Shown: positions 42,350 through 54,169 of the stretch, piece after piece
Layout of the letters: every line of letters begins with the position of its first letter
Numbering within the stretch: the first letter of the stretch is position 1
Notes under the pieces: model-generated
Database searches by the model: none
Told to the model about the DNA's origin: nothing
Seen by the model: the letters and a program-made list of their open reading frames with translations, nothing else
Assembly (NCBI RefSeq): GCF_019175385.1
Contig: NC_083348.1
Coordinates: 759,001-823,000 of the forward strand
DNA: 64,000 nucleotides
DNA from: Lycium barbarum
Taxonomy: Eukaryota; Streptophyta; Magnoliopsida; Solanales; Solanaceae
Direction of reading: 5' to 3'
Translations under genes and position numbers: made by a program

Positions 42350-43311
42350 TACTAAAGAATAAATATTCTACTGCTTTTAAAAGTTTAAATATATCTTGTC
42401 TATTAAAAATATATCTCATAACTAAATAGTCTAGTTTATTTACGAATAATTGGAAAAAAAACATAGTTTAATGAATTATAAAATCACTTTTATTCATTAA
42501 ACTATATCAGTTGGCTAAAGTTAAATCCAATTAGGTATATAAGTCATTAAAACACATATAAAATAAAAATACAAATCTTAATTTCAGTAGGAATCATTTG
42601 AATTACATTGTTTATTCTCTACGTAGCCTCCTCAAATATTTAAAATTTTCCATGATTATAACTTTTAACTTCAAAAGGATTATGTTGCAAGATTATCTTA
42701 TGCTTGTTTGTTTTAGAATCCCTTTTTGATTCAGAAAATTATTATAAAGATACATTATTGAAGAAGAACACCATCAGATGATGTTATCCAAAGCAGAGCA
42801 AGGTCCGAATAAATTATGACAGAGCGAGGTCCGAAGAAATTATGGTTAAATATTTGTTGATAAAGAATATATATGTCAATGATAGCTTTACTTAAATTTT
42901 CCCAGTATTACATTCAATATAAATAGGTGTTACCTTTATTTCTTCCTATAGAGCAACTAAATAGTGTTTCGAGTATTTAACAGATTATGGACGATCTTGC
43001 TAATATAGTTGACCACTAACTCGTCATTTCCTCACTTGATAAAACAGGGGGATTCCTATAATAGCCCGAATTTGATTATTGAATCAAAGAATTGAAGAAC
43101 CAACTTCTTAAAGAAAGAAAAGAAGCAATAATTTATTTTCAAGAACAAATAGTACTATGCACAACATTTTGTAAGTTCTCTTTACATTAAAACTTAATTA
43201 CTAACTAATCTAGTAAGCAATCGTATGATTTCTTTGACAACGGAGCATAAATGGCACAAATTTGGACCAAAATTTCCAAAAGGGATGGTGGGCTACACAA
43301 TAAACCAAAAT

Positions 43312-43473
43312 GGGTTTATCGTGTAACCCTACACGATTTACCCACTTTTTAACTGTTTCCATCTTTCTGTCCGTGACGTTTTAAAAATAAAAATAAAAAT
43401 TAAAGGGCAAATCGTGTACCACTACACGATTTGCCAAAATTATTTTTGCAAATCGTATAGATGTACACGATTT
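43312..43473. repeat. Cluster of three AATCGTGT hairpins
   Basis: 43406-43435 is a perfect hairpin with 13-bp arms (GGCAAATCGTGTA / TACACGATTTGCC) and a four-base loop. Imperfect relatives lie at 43312-43343 and 43448-43473. No gene surrounds them. Confidence 0.85.
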
Positions 43474-43701
43474 AACCTTTAATTTTTGTTGACTCACTCT
43501 TAATGCAAACTTTGTTTTCTAACAGGCAAGGAAGGAGACACTACTAGAAGAAAAGCCCTAGCAGCTTATGATAAAAGGTGGACTTCTTATACTCACTCTT
43601 TCATCAGGAAAAAAATACCCTTTGAAAATCATATTAAAGCTAAAATAGTTTTGTAATTGATCGATAGTTAACTATACATGGTTGAATAATGAAATATGAT
43701 A

Positions 43702-43967
43702 CTCTCTCCGTCTCAAATTATTTGTCGCTTTTTTGTTTTACACGCTCCTTAAGAAATATTAATTAGGAGGGAGTTTTGACTACTTTACCTTTCTGTCTTC
43801 ATTATATGTTTACTCTTATATATGTGTGTCATCTCCATTAATAACAAAATTTCACTAAGGGTAAAATGGGATAAATTTAATTAATTTAACCTTGAACTTC
43901 TAAAATGACAAATAATTTGAGACAACTATTTTTAATAGCTACGACAAATAATTTGAAACGGAGGGAG
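43702..43967. mobile_element. Stowaway-like MITE 3
   Basis: The element begins CTCTCTCCGTCTCAAATTAT and ends ACAAATAATTTGAAACGGAG followed by GGAG, flanked by TA. It is about 266 bp and non-coding. A further partial element of the same type seems to start near 44132 (CTCCCCCGTCTCATATTAAT) without a matching end. Confidence 0.9.
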
Positions 43968-45520
43968 TAATAGCAATTTGTTTGTTGTTCAAAGTGATTA
44001 AATGTTTAGCTAAAGGCATAACTGTTATTGTTACAGTTTCGAATTTAAATTATATGGTGTATTAATTTATAGATTCTAATCACTCTTATCCCAAGATTAT
44101 TAATGATTCTACACCGAATTGATCTTAAATACTCCCCCGTCTCATATTAATTGTCCTATTTCGCTTTTCGAGAGTCAAGTTGATTAATCTCCGGAGTTAA
44201 ATTTGATTAGATCAATTTAATATTTTAAAATTATAATTTAAATATTTAAAAACTACACGAAAAATACTACAAGTTACAATCCTTCTCATATTAATATGGT
44301 GGAAAATATGGTAGCCCACAATCCCTTTTGTAAATTTTGATCCAAATTTGTGTCATTTAGGCTCCGGACTCTGATTTCTTTTAGGTTATGTTTTGCAATG
44401 TCGATAAATAAAATATAGAGTCAAATGTTGAATTGTATCATATTTTCTTACGTGGCTAACTTTATGTTATACTTTCAAGAGGCCATATTCATATTGATAA
44501 CAATAGTTATGATCATGATAGACGACCGAATGAAAAGAACATACATGAGGATAAGAAATATTAAGTAAGATATGCTTCATTGTCTATTTGTACCTCACAA
44601 AATCAAAATATAAAAATTGACATCTGTTTAAAGTTTAATTGTTCATCTTTATAGGTACATATGATACAAACATCTTGACCTAGACAAATAATTAATTACC
44701 ACACATATCGTTGCTTTTCTCTTCAAATTTTATATTATTAAACCCCCCTCCCCCTCCCCCGCTTCTCCCTCCAAAAATAGAAGAAGTAACAATCAAAGGG
44801 AAGAAAACACACAGAGAAGCATTTACATGGCTTATACGCATGCTGCCAAGTATCTCATTCTGTTGTCCATTAGAATAGAATCTAATTTTTTTCTCTTCAA
44901 TTTTAATGTTATTTAGAATTGTCAAATACACAAATATTCTGGGACAATGTAAAGGAATATAAGAAGTAAGTAGAATAATGACCAACTGAATAAGACAAAA
45001 TACATATAGATTGAAGCATTACGTTAGGTCTTACAATATACTATAATTTTGGTCTAAATCTGTTGCAATGCAAGGAAACATTTGCAATAGCGACTTTTTG
45101 AAAAGTTTCACTCAAATTGTTTGAACCCACTGTCTTCACATCACATGTCACTTTTGTTTGGACCAGCATTATCCCATACACCCATATTCGCGACATGTGT
45201 GTCATAATCCATCAATGAGAATGTAAATCAAACATATGCATATCTCATTTACGTTGTTCCACGACCACATGCTTTTCTTCGAGTAAATGAAGTTGATGAG
45301 TTCCAAAAATAAAAAGGAAAAGTTATCACTTTTCTCTTGATAGCCTACAGTCTTTAGAGACGATCAAAATTCAATCTCCAATATATTGTAAGTAGTTAGA
45401 AGAGAATAGCCACCGTCTTAATTAGGATTCACATTTGGAAGTTAAAAAGGAAAAAATGAATGCAATGGTTGTGACTGTTGGGTTGTGCGTATGTGTCTAG
45501 TTTTTTTTTTTTTTTTCAGG
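43968..45520. other. AT-rich stretch without a recognised gene
   Basis: No open frame has recognisable protein features. The minus frame at 44692-44985 is Gly/Ile-rich by chance and carries no domain. Apart from the partial Stowaway end near 44132, nothing specific is seen. Confidence 0.6.
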
Positions 45521-45783
45521 TTGAACACATATACAGTCCCTTAAACTTGTTTGAATTTTTGTTTTAGGCACCTAAACTAAAACTTGTTTGAACACATATA
45601 CAGTCCCTTAAACTTGTTTGAATTTTTGTTTTAGACACCTAAACTAAAAGTTGTTCCAATTAGACACCTGTTCTATATAAAAATGTGTCCATTAGGCACA
45701 AGGTGCTGATGTGGCATAAAGTTTGAGTATCACATATAAACAGCGTGTCAACTTGTTAGAAATTGCTTACATGGATAAAATTA

Positions 45784-45974
45784 GTGGCGGAGTCAGAATT
45801 TTCATCTAAAGTGTTAAATATGAAGAAGTAAATACACGAAAAAACCAATGTGGTTCAACATCTACTATATAATATATATATACACAAAAAAATAATTTTA
45901 AACTTGTATATACACTGTAATTTTTCGCCGAGAGGGTTCGGATGAACCTCTGGAGCTTACCTAGCTCTGCCCCC
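45784..45974. mobile_element. Small Solanaceae MITE (GTGGCGGAG type)
   Basis: The element begins GTGGCGGAGTCAGAATTTTC and ends GAGCTTACCTAGCTCTGCCC, giving imperfect terminal inverted repeats around GGCGGAG/CTCTGCC. The middle has GGTTCAACATCTACTATATA and TTTTTCGCCGAGAGGGTTCG. I recognise this as a common Solanaceae repeat family. It is about 190 bp, non-coding and lies inside the left arm of the larger element. Confidence 0.75.
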
Positions 45975-46506
45975 GGATAAAACCCATCATCTTCTATATT
46001 TAATTCTAAAACAAAATTAAAAAACCCCTAAATTTCCTAGTTCCAGATCATTATTCGCAGAACCACGCTTCCACAACATTAAAAGCAAATGCAACAATTT
46101 CTAGCTTCTTTCCTTACAATACGGATTTTTAGAAATAGATTTGCCTAATGGAAATTTGTAGAGATAGACCTCAAATTTAAAATATGAGGTGACGAAAATG
46201 TTGTGGAGAATCCGTCGATTAGGTTCTTTAAGCCCCTTTTCTCTTGTACAGACCACTGCAAATGAATTTTCTGCAGAAGCCCAAGCAAAATGAATTTTAG
46301 CTTTAATAGCAGGATTGATCTTTTAGTATTTGACAAAAATAAAACGAGACAATTGATTTAGGTAATGGGATACCAATTTCTTGCCGTTCACGACCGTCGA
46401 GTAACTTTTAGCTTTACAGATCACTGTACGGAAATTCAAGCTTTTTATACTAATTTTGACAATAGCTTTATAGACCATTCTGAGAGGCAGAAATAAATGG
46501 GGAGGA

Positions 46507-48163
46507 TGCTCTGGTCAAGGTTGTTCAAGGTTCGCAAACATTATTAAAATCAGAATTAGGAACAGGTAGCCTAAAGTTAGACACAAGACGCCGAGAAGAG
46601 GTTCATTTGGATGAGCCAGTCGACGGTGCCAACCAACAAGAGATGTGCGTTCATCAAGAAAAACAGAAGGTGGGGAAGACCGAGAATGTGAAAGTTGAAG
46701 ACGGTAAAGGCCATCATCAGGTGTTCCTCGAAGCAGTTTCCTTCCCTGCAAATCCTTCACATAACAATCATGAAGGTCCATATAGACATTATTATCAAGA
46801 GTTATTTTAGCAACACTAAGTAAATTCTTGAAAAATTGCGGGACATGGAGAATATTGTTGAGATGAATAGACCGAGTGGGTGTAGACAAAATTGATGAGC
46901 CAATGTGCGAAATAGGAAATTTTCATACCATTGCCCACTGCCAAACCATCATTGTCGGTGTAGTCAGCCTGTAAGGAGAGGTTAGCCATGTCGAAGGTCA
47001 CCTGATGTGTAGCACCCGAATCGAAGTACCAAGCAGGATCAACAATAGCCGAAGGAGAAGCAAGATGTGCTTGTTTAGGAGTTGACCGGGACGATGCTGC
47101 CTTGTTGGTGGAAAATCTTTGTCGTTGGAACGATTGTAGCAGTTCCGAGCATCATGATTATTTTTGCCACATATTTGACACTGCACATGACGCTTGGACT
47201 GATGATTATTGGACCGAGAGAATGAGGAATGTGAATATTGTTGAGGTACTGTAGATTGAGCACGATTATGAGGATTATAGGCAAGGTGATTAGAGAATGG
47301 GGGCGGGCCAAGAATAGATGACTGATTGGTGTTAAGGGGTGGAGTCGGTTGAAGATAAGATCAACTGCTTGTCAAGAGGGCATGAGAAAGAGCAGAGCCA
47401 AAGTGAGTGTTAACGGTGGTAGAGTGAAGTTCTTCAGCTAAACGTTCCTCTTCTTGAAGGAGTCGTCAAAACAGTTCTTCCGGAGTGATAGGACTGGAGT
47501 GCATATTAAATGCAGCCTGAAAATGCCAAATAAAGAATCAAGGCCATTAAGAACAAATGAGATGAAATCATCCTCTTGTACAAAGTACAAGCTTTCTGCT
47601 AGAGAGTCAGCAATTGCGCGCTTCTTCTCAAAGTACTCTGTGATGGAAAGATTGCCTTTAGGAAGGTTTTGAAGTTGGGATTTTAGTAGCATGAGTCGGT
47701 CGCGCGTCTGTGACTGAAACATGCGCTCGATTTTGGTCCAAGCATCATAGGAAGAGTTGGATCGAGTTAGGTGACCAAGAAGAGAAATAGAAATTATTTG
47801 ACGAAGCCAATCGAGAATAAGAAGATCGCTACGTCGCCATTCCTCGTAGGAAGGGTTAAAAGTAGCTACTGATTGTACTTGGGGGGAAGAGGAATCTGTA
47901 TTAGAGGGTGGATTTGTAGCAGTAGTGATTGAAGTAGAGGTGATAGTAATGGTCTCTGGAGGAGGATTATAACTGAGAACAAAGAAATCAAGAGAAAAGG
48001 CTTTGAGTATGTCCAAGGTATTTTCTTTCCAAAGACAATAGTTGTTTCGGTCAAGTTTGAGAGCAAGGTTTGGTAGTTGAATAGTGGTGGAAGAACTGGA
48101 CTGTTTTGTGAGTGACAGCAGGTTGCTGGAATTTTGAGAAGTGGCCATAGGATCGATGGGCAA
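46507..48163 (-). pseudogene. Copia element 1: gag to pre-integrase, truncated
   Basis: Minus strand. Gag starts at 48148 (MATSQNSSNL; an upstream in-frame ATG at 48163 is also possible) and shows the UBN2-type copia gag region (NYCLWKENTLDIL, WLRQIISISLLGH, LPKGNLSITEYF). It is frameshifted near 47440 into KRNV. Further on are the zinc knuckle CQICGKNNHDARNC (about 47140-47180), the protease region (WYFDSGATHQVTFD, about 46990-47030) and the pre-integrase motif WHRRLAHPNEP (about 46610-46640). It is cut off at about 46507. Integrase core, reverse transcriptase, RNase H and the 3' LTR are absent. It sits inside the long-inverted-repeat element. Confidence 0.85.
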
Positions 48164-48174
48164 ATCTCATACCA

Positions 48175-48412
48175 TATAAAGATTAAGAATGAGAAAGAGT
48201 TTGGGAAAATAAGAGAAGATTGTTCTCCTGCTATTCTTATTCTTGTTTATATAGATTCTGTACATATTGAAGATAAATATAAAATTTCGAAATCCTTATC
48301 GAATATCTATTCTAAAGGAAGAGTAACCTTTTGTTACAACGGATAAGCTACAACAATAGAATTCAAGATAGATTACAATTTGAATTCAAAACAGATAATG
48401 CACTCTAATAAT
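48175..48412 (-). repeat. Probable 5' LTR of copia element 1
   Basis: On the minus strand the region begins near 48412 with TTAGAGTGCATTATCTG, a start similar to other Solanaceae copia LTRs, and ends at the priming-site-like TGGTATGAGATTTG (48174-48161). The ends read TA rather than TG/CA, so both may have mutated. No partner LTR is present. Confidence 0.5.
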
Positions 48413-48680
48413 CCGACGATGAACTGAAGGGGTGTCGATGGGAAGAAGAAGACAAGCTGACGAGGAGGGGGAACTGGCACGTGCCTTGATTTTATTGGCT
48501 TGTTTGCCACATCACTAGCGTGTGAATTACACACAAATAATTTTCTCACTTTGTTTGTGCCTCTTGCCTAGTAGGCACATTTTTTATAGAGTTCAAGTGT
48601 CTAACTGGAACAACTATTAATTTAGGTGTCTAAATGGAAAATCCAAACAAGTTTAATAGAAGAATATTTATGTAATTTAA

Positions 48681-49676
48681 TTTTTAAGTTAGGGAATTTA
48701 TGCTTTTAATATAACTTGTTTCTAAGTCGTGTATGATATTGTACAAAAAATAGTAAAATTAAATATATTGTTAGTGCAATCTACCCCGGAACTCTTACCA
48801 TACATTTTACAAAATAAAATATTATCCTAACACCATCAAATTTCTGATACATAATATACATATGCACTTTTCTTTTTAGGTATAATACATGGGGATCATC
48901 TTGAACTTGACACTTTTTATTCAGTGCACAATGTATAGATATTCGGTCCTAATTACTCCGAAACTTGGCAGTTTATATTTATATTACTTACAATTTTATC
49001 TAATAGAACCTTAGCTTTTGAGAAAATATTACATTTAGCTTTAGATTTCGTAATCAAACAGAGGTGCTAGAACCTGAATACCCAAACTTGAAATTAGCTT
49101 GCGTCATGTGATAGTTTTTTTATTTTTTTTATTTTTTACGTTAGACTTTCACTTGGATTCAACAATAGTTCTAGTAGGATATTAGATGACCCCGTAGCAT
49201 GTGAACGTTGAATATGACCCCGTAGCATGTGAACGCTGGTCGAAAGCGAATTTAAGTCCGAAAAGGAAACTATTTCACCATATTCATTTAAATTAATTAA
49301 ATTTGAAGTCTAATTGTTAGAAGAAGTCCTAAATATTACAATCTATCCAATGTCAAATAATATCTATAAAGAAATAATTTGAAGTGGAAGAGCATAAAAG
49401 TCGATCAACATTTAGAGGATATTTTCGTCGTTCAACATTTAATGAAAATTATTCGTGTTGTTGATATATGTAGATAGATGTAGATGTAGATAGATAGATA
49501 GATACAAGTTGTGGAAGGAGTGGTAAGTACCCCTTTCTCAACTGTAGGTCTGGAATTTGAGCCTTGGGTATTAGTCGTAATTTTTTTTAATTTTTCTCAT
49601 ACTTTCATCGGAATAGGACGATCACATTCAACTTGAAGCGACAGTGATTCTTTGGCTACAACAGTACTGTCTGTAA
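48681..49676. other. AT-rich stretch; source of nearby filler DNA
   Basis: No gene is supported. 48838-48918 is the sequence copied into the filler at 49677-49818. A 29-bp tandem duplication (GACCCCGTAGCATGTGAACG-type) lies at about 49188-49235, and a GATA microsatellite at 49470-49502. About 49390-49500 resembles 54779-54890. Confidence 0.7.
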
Positions 49677-49818
49677 GAGAAAAGTGCATATGTATATGTA
49701 TATTATGTATCAGAAATTTGTACCGGGTTCCTAGACAAATAAATGGCACTTTTACATAATATACATATGCACTTTTCTTTTTAGGCATAATACATGGGGA
49801 TCATCTTGAACTTGACAA
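49677..49818. repeat. Templated filler at the copia 2 truncation point
   Basis: Three copied pieces lie side by side. First, 49677-49718 is an inverted copy of 48838-48872 with a 6-base insertion. Next, 49718-49749 is a direct copy of the copia RNase H piece at 49841-49871 (GTACCGGGTTCC-AGACAAATAAATGGCAC). Last, 49753-49817 is a direct copy of 48850-48917. Mismatches are few. Confidence 0.88.
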
Positions 49819-50103
49819 GTAATGCTTGGTACGTTGGTGTTGTACCGGGTTCCCAGACAAATAAATGGCACTCACATTGTCACAATAGACCAAAGTTGCT
49901 TTACGAATAGGACAATTGAGTTCAAGCAACATATTCCTAATCCAACAAGATTCAGAGACAACATTAGCAACTCCTCTGTACTCAGCTTCAGCACTAGATT
50001 TAGATAGAGTAGGTTGGCGCTTGGAAGACCAAGAAATCAAGTTATCCCAAGATAGACACAATAACCCGATGTGGAACGTCGAGTGTCTGGAAATCCTCCC
50101 CAA
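49819..50103 (-). pseudogene. RNase H remnant of copia element 2
   Basis: The frame shows NLISWSSKRQPTLSKSSAEAEYRG, the copia RNase H block with the second acidic residues, then VYCDNVSAIYLSGNPVQHQRTKH. It ends at about 49820. Beyond this the sequence is filler, so the conserved H-I-E-I-D-x-H block and C-terminus are lost. A frameshift near 50040 separates it from reverse transcriptase. Confidence 0.85.
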
Positions 50104-51530
50104 TCAACATCTGTATATGATAGTAGCGACTGTAGAGATGTTTTGTATAAATGTGTGCCAAAATCAATCGTACCTCGAATGTAACGCAAAATGCGTTTTA
50201 ATGCTTCCATATGCTGGACTTTGGGATCATGCATAAACAAGCAAACCTGTTGGACGGCGTATGATATGTCTGGTCGAGTCAATGTCAAGTATTGCAAAGC
50301 ACCTGCCAGACGACGATACTTCGTAGGATCCTCATACGGGGCGCTTGAAGAAGAGCTGAGTTTGCCTTTTGTGTCAACTGGAGTGGGGCAAGGCTTACAC
50401 TGTGACATACCTGCCCTGTCAAGAATATCCTTTGCATAAGAACTCTGAGACATAAATAGAGAATTTTTGTCTCGGGAGACAGCAATCCCCAAAAAATAGC
50501 TCAACGGACCCAAGTCTTTCATTGCAAATTCCGTAGCTAACTTGGACATAATACCGAGTTTGAGAGAGTCTGAAGATGCAATTAGAATAATATCATCCAC
50601 ATATAACAAAATATAAGCAGTATCCTTTCCACAACAATAAGTGAAGAGAGAGTTGTCAGATGTACTATGCGAGAAACCAATGGTTGCCACATATTCAGCA
50701 AAACGCTGATACCAAGCCCGTGGTGCCTGTTTCAAACCATAAAGCGACTTACGCAGGAGACAGACATGATCAGGACGAGCCGGATCCCGAAATCCCAGAG
50801 GATGATACATATAGACGGTCTCATTCAAATTGCCATGTAAGAAAGCATTCTTTACATCAAGTTGGTGAATGGGCCAAGAGTGAGATAAAGCAATAGTAAG
50901 AACCACACGGATAGTTTCCGGCTTGACCACCGGACTGAAAGTCTCGTGACAATCAACACCTTCCCGTTGAGACCTGCCATCACCTACAAGACGGGCTTTA
51001 TGCCTCTCAAAAGAACCATCAGACTTCTTTTTATGCCAAAAAATCCATAACGACCGAATAATATTAGCATTTGGAGGACGAGGGACCAACTCCCAAGTCT
51101 TACTATCAATAAGAGCATTATATTCATCTTGCATAGCATTTTTCCAATTCGGGTCATTAAGGGCACCAACGGGATTCCGGGGCATGGGGGAGATGGATTT
51201 AGTGGTGGCACTTAAGGCTTGATTATGGTATTTCAAGTTCGGCTTAAAAATCCCATGTTGACTACGTGTAGTCATGTGATGAACGGGTGGGGGGGGGGCT
51301 GGCAGGGAGGGAGTTGCTGCCGTGGTGGGGCAGCGAGGGAGAAGGAGAAACCGGCACTGTGGGGACTGCCGGTTGGGCAGTGGCAGGAGGCGGCAGAAGC
51401 TGGCGGGCAGCTGGGGCAGTAGGAGTGCACTGCTGGGCAGTCGACGCTGAAGAAGAGGAGGTGGGCGAGCTCGGGTGGTGGGTTGCAGGAGAGGGAGGGG
51501 GCTGCATTGGTGGAGCAGTGGCCTGGTCAT
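50037..51530 (-). pseudogene. Reverse transcriptase of copia element 2
   Basis: The reverse transcriptase portion (about residues 120-400 of this frame) shows WKNAMQDEYNALIDSKTWEL, HQLDVKNAFLHGNL, SLYGLKQAPRAWYQRF and the catalytic YVDDIILIAS (Y-V-D-D). The connection LSYTDVDWGGFPDTRRSTS follows, the start of RNase H, where A-D-W-A/G is usual. The frame ends near 50037 with a shift into the RNase H frame. The N-terminal 110 residues are Pro/Leu/Ser-rich and are the integrase tail read out of frame, so the true protein starts in the preceding frame. Confidence 0.9.
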
Positions 51531-52908
51531 GCAACAAATGGATTCTCAATGGGGAATTATCATCACCCAAAAACTCATATGAGGTAGGAGATGGAGTATT
51601 TATTTGTGAAAATGGGAAGGAACTTTCATCAAACCACACATGCCGGGCTATGATTATTTTTCGGCTCGATAAATCATAGCATTTGTACCCTCGATGATTG
51701 GAAGGATATCCTAGGAAAACACACGGAGTGGACCTAGATTGCAGTTTATGAATTTGTGTGGAGGGAAAGAGAGGAAAGCATAGACAGCCAAAAACTTGGA
51801 GATGAGAGTATGATGGATTCTTTTGATAAAGAATGTGAGTAGGTGTCTTGTATGCTAAGATTTTAGAAGGGAGAATATTGTGTAGGTACGTTGCCATGGC
51901 CAAGGCGTGATGCCAATAGGAGGGGGGCATAGATGCATGGGCAAGGAGCGTACGAACAATATTATTGATGGATTTAATTTTCCGTTCCGCCTTACCATTT
52001 TGGGGGGAAGTGTGGGGACAAGAAAAGCGGAAAAGCATCCCGTTTTGTTCACAAAATTTATGAAAATGACCATTATCAAATTCACGCCCGTTGTCACATT
52101 GAAAAGTTTTGATTTCTTTTTCAAACTTAGTGCGAATGAAAATCCGGAAAGCCAAGAAACAATTATAAACTTGGGACTTTGTTTTGATGGGAAAAGTCCA
52201 AAGAAAATTAGTGTAATTGTCAAGAAATAAAACATAATATATGTGACCAGAAGAGCTAAGAACAGGTGAAGTCCATAAATCACTGTGAATAATGTCAAAG
52301 GGCATAGTAGTAGTTGAAAGAGAGTCATAAAAAAGCAATTTAATTAATTTCCCCAGAGGGCAAGAATGACAAATATTGTTTCGAGCCTTATTACATTCAA
52401 TCAACTTACTACTACGTAAAGAACTTAGAATAACATCCCCTGGATGACCTAAATGGGAGTGCCAAATATGAGGAGAGATGACACTAAAAGCAGATGGTAC
52501 GGAAGACGAGATGGCTCGAAATTTTTGGAAGAATGGATAAAGATCACCCGAACTCTCACATCTCATGAGTTTGGTCCCCGTCCGGTAATCCTTCACAGAA
52601 AATCCAAAAGGATCAAATTCAACAGAAACCATATTATCTATGGTAAATTTACGAACAAAAATAAGGTTTTTGATGAGTTTAGGTGCATGTAAAACATTTT
52701 TCAGGTTTAGGGAGGGATTTACTCGAAGGGAAGTATGACCATAACCACGAATAGGAATCATGTTACCATTACCAACAACAATGCTATTATTTTTGCTTAA
52801 TTGATAGTAAGATGAGAGAGTACCTTGGGAGTTGGTCATGTGAGATGTGGCTCCGGTGTCCATGTACCAATTGTTGTCTTCGGGCGGGTTTAACGACATT
52901 GTATGCAT
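51262..52908 (-). pseudogene. Protease and integrase of copia element 2
   Basis: This 548-codon open frame begins just before the protease site (NNWYMDTGATSHMT, D-T-G-A). The pre-integrase zinc region WHSHLGHPGD...CHSCPLGK (HHCC) follows, then the DDE core: DIIHSDLWTSP (first Asp), FQCDNGREFDN (second Asp), SPQNGKAERK (Glu, about 35 residues on). The C-terminus is Pro/Ser/Thr-rich and low in complexity (about residues 460-548), shifting frame before reverse transcriptase. Integrase would insert the element DNA. All catalytic residues are kept, so the segment decayed little compared with gag. Confidence 0.9.
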
Positions 52909-53349
52909 AGCTTGATCAATATTCGTGGACGCATACCCACTATGTGAAGATGGGGCTGCTGAATAGAATGACTGAGGAGGACGAGCACCGAGAATAGCTT
53001 GCTGGGACTGAGTTGGCCGTGACTGCTACTGCCACCCGCGAGGTTGCTGCCAGCCGCGTTGCTGCTGCCAGCCAGTGGTGGGGTAGGGGAACGGTGGGAT
53101 GGCCCACGATTGAGGCCCCCAAGCAACCCAAGGGGGGTAAAACCATGACTGGGCAGCAGCCCCTTGGTTCGGCGATGCTGCGGGCAGATTGCCCTGGGCA
53201 GTGTGCCGGCTGCCCCCGCCGCTGCTCTGCCCGTTTCCTGCGCCACCGCGGTGGCTGTTGCGGTTTCCGCCACCGCGACCGCGGTTGTTCTTCTTTCCGC
53301 GATTGTGAGAATTTCCTCGATTATTAGAACCATTCTCAAAATTGTTGGA

Positions 53350-54066
53350 CTACCCATTACTAGAAAAATTATGAGGATTAATATTGTGGGAAATGAGAGC
53401 AGCATTCGACCCGGAGTCGTGGATGGTGTCCTCGCCATGGCTGTCTTTCTCAAGTTCGAGCATCGACCGAACAACGTCAAAAGATGGGAGAGGAGTACGG
53501 TGCTGTACCGTCGTTCGAAAGGTTTTATATTCCTCCGATAATCCACGCAGAAGACGAAGCACAAGTCGTTCGTTGGAAACCTTGTGGCCGACGTTTGCGA
53601 GATTATCTGCAAGAACCTTTAGCCTGGTGCAGTATGCTTTCACATTCGGAAAGTCCACCAATTTGGTGTTGGTGAATTTTGCATCAAGAGCAAGAGCCCT
53701 AGCCGATTTGTTGTCCTGAAAGAGATGAACAAGACGATTCCATGCCTCAGCTGCAGTGTCCTCTTGATGAATAATCGTGTTGAGAAGATCATTCGATATG
53801 GTACCATATATCCATTGACGAACAATGTCATCTAGCCGTTCCCATAGATCCTTCGTAGCAAGTTTCTCGGCTGTCGTTGCCGGTGGTGGCACGGTGGGGG
53901 AGGCAGGAGGTAGTATATGGTCGATCACCAAGTTTGCTCGGCAATGGAGCTTGAAGAGGGTAGCCCAGTTGTTGTATTGGCTTCCTTCATAGACAAGAAC
54001 AATAGGAATGCATGATTTGATGTTGGTGACTGTAGTCGCAGGGTGCAACTTGGAGGTGTCAGCCAT
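53350..54066 (-). pseudogene. gag of copia element 2
   Basis: The frame starts MADTSKLHPA and covers the copia gag core: YNNWATLFKLHCRA, WERLDDIVRQWIYGTIS, AWNRLVHLFQDNKSARALALD and LRLLRGLSEEYKTFRT. It ends at a TAG within SSNG(stop)SNN. The sequence beyond continues as a Gly/Asn/Arg-rich RNA-binding tail, then a Trp/Gln/Pro-rich linker with another TAG near 53030. No Cys/His knuckle was seen. The start is the first ATG after the 5' LTR and leader. The gene is disabled by nonsense changes. Confidence 0.88.
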
Positions 54067-54169
54067 GGAGAAAGGGAGGAGGAAGAGCCGAAGAGAAGGA
54101 AGGCAAGAAAGTTGGCGGCGGCTAGGGTTTAGGTTGCTAGGGTTTTAGGAGAGACCTAGTCTGATACCA

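Larger units (their letters stand above)
45521..48680. mobile_element. Long-inverted-repeat (Mutator-like) non-autonomous element with nested insertions
   Basis: The left end (about 45522-45740) and the inverted right end (about 48500-48680) share, in order: TTAAACTTGTTTG, the phrase AGACACCTAAA, GTTGTTCCA-rTTAGACAC, ATAAAAAATGTG-type sequence, a TAGGCA box and GATGTGGCA. This gives terminal inverted repeats of more than 150 bp. The left arm carries a 67-bp tandem duplication (unit starts 45522 and 45589). A small MITE (45784-45974) and a truncated copia element (about 46500-48412) sit inside. Long inverted repeats without a transposase fit non-autonomous Mutator-like elements; the target duplication was not resolved. 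Confidence 0.6.

Noticed and set aside
43540..43600. Possible exon remnant (GGCAAGGAAGGAGACACTAC)
   Set aside because: Too short to assign, no flanking splice or frame support.
44692..44985. Minus-strand 97-codon frame with a Gly run
   Set aside because: The Gly run translates a short C-rich tract on the plus strand; the rest is low-complexity with no domain.
51287..51679. Gly/Trp-rich plus-strand frame of 130 codons
   Set aside because: It is antisense to the Pro/Ser-rich integrase tail of copia element 2, so the composition is a mirror effect.
53013..53327. GC-rich, Arg/Ala/Cys-rich plus-strand frames
   Set aside because: They are antisense to the Gly/Arg/Asn-rich gag tail of copia element 2; no independent support.
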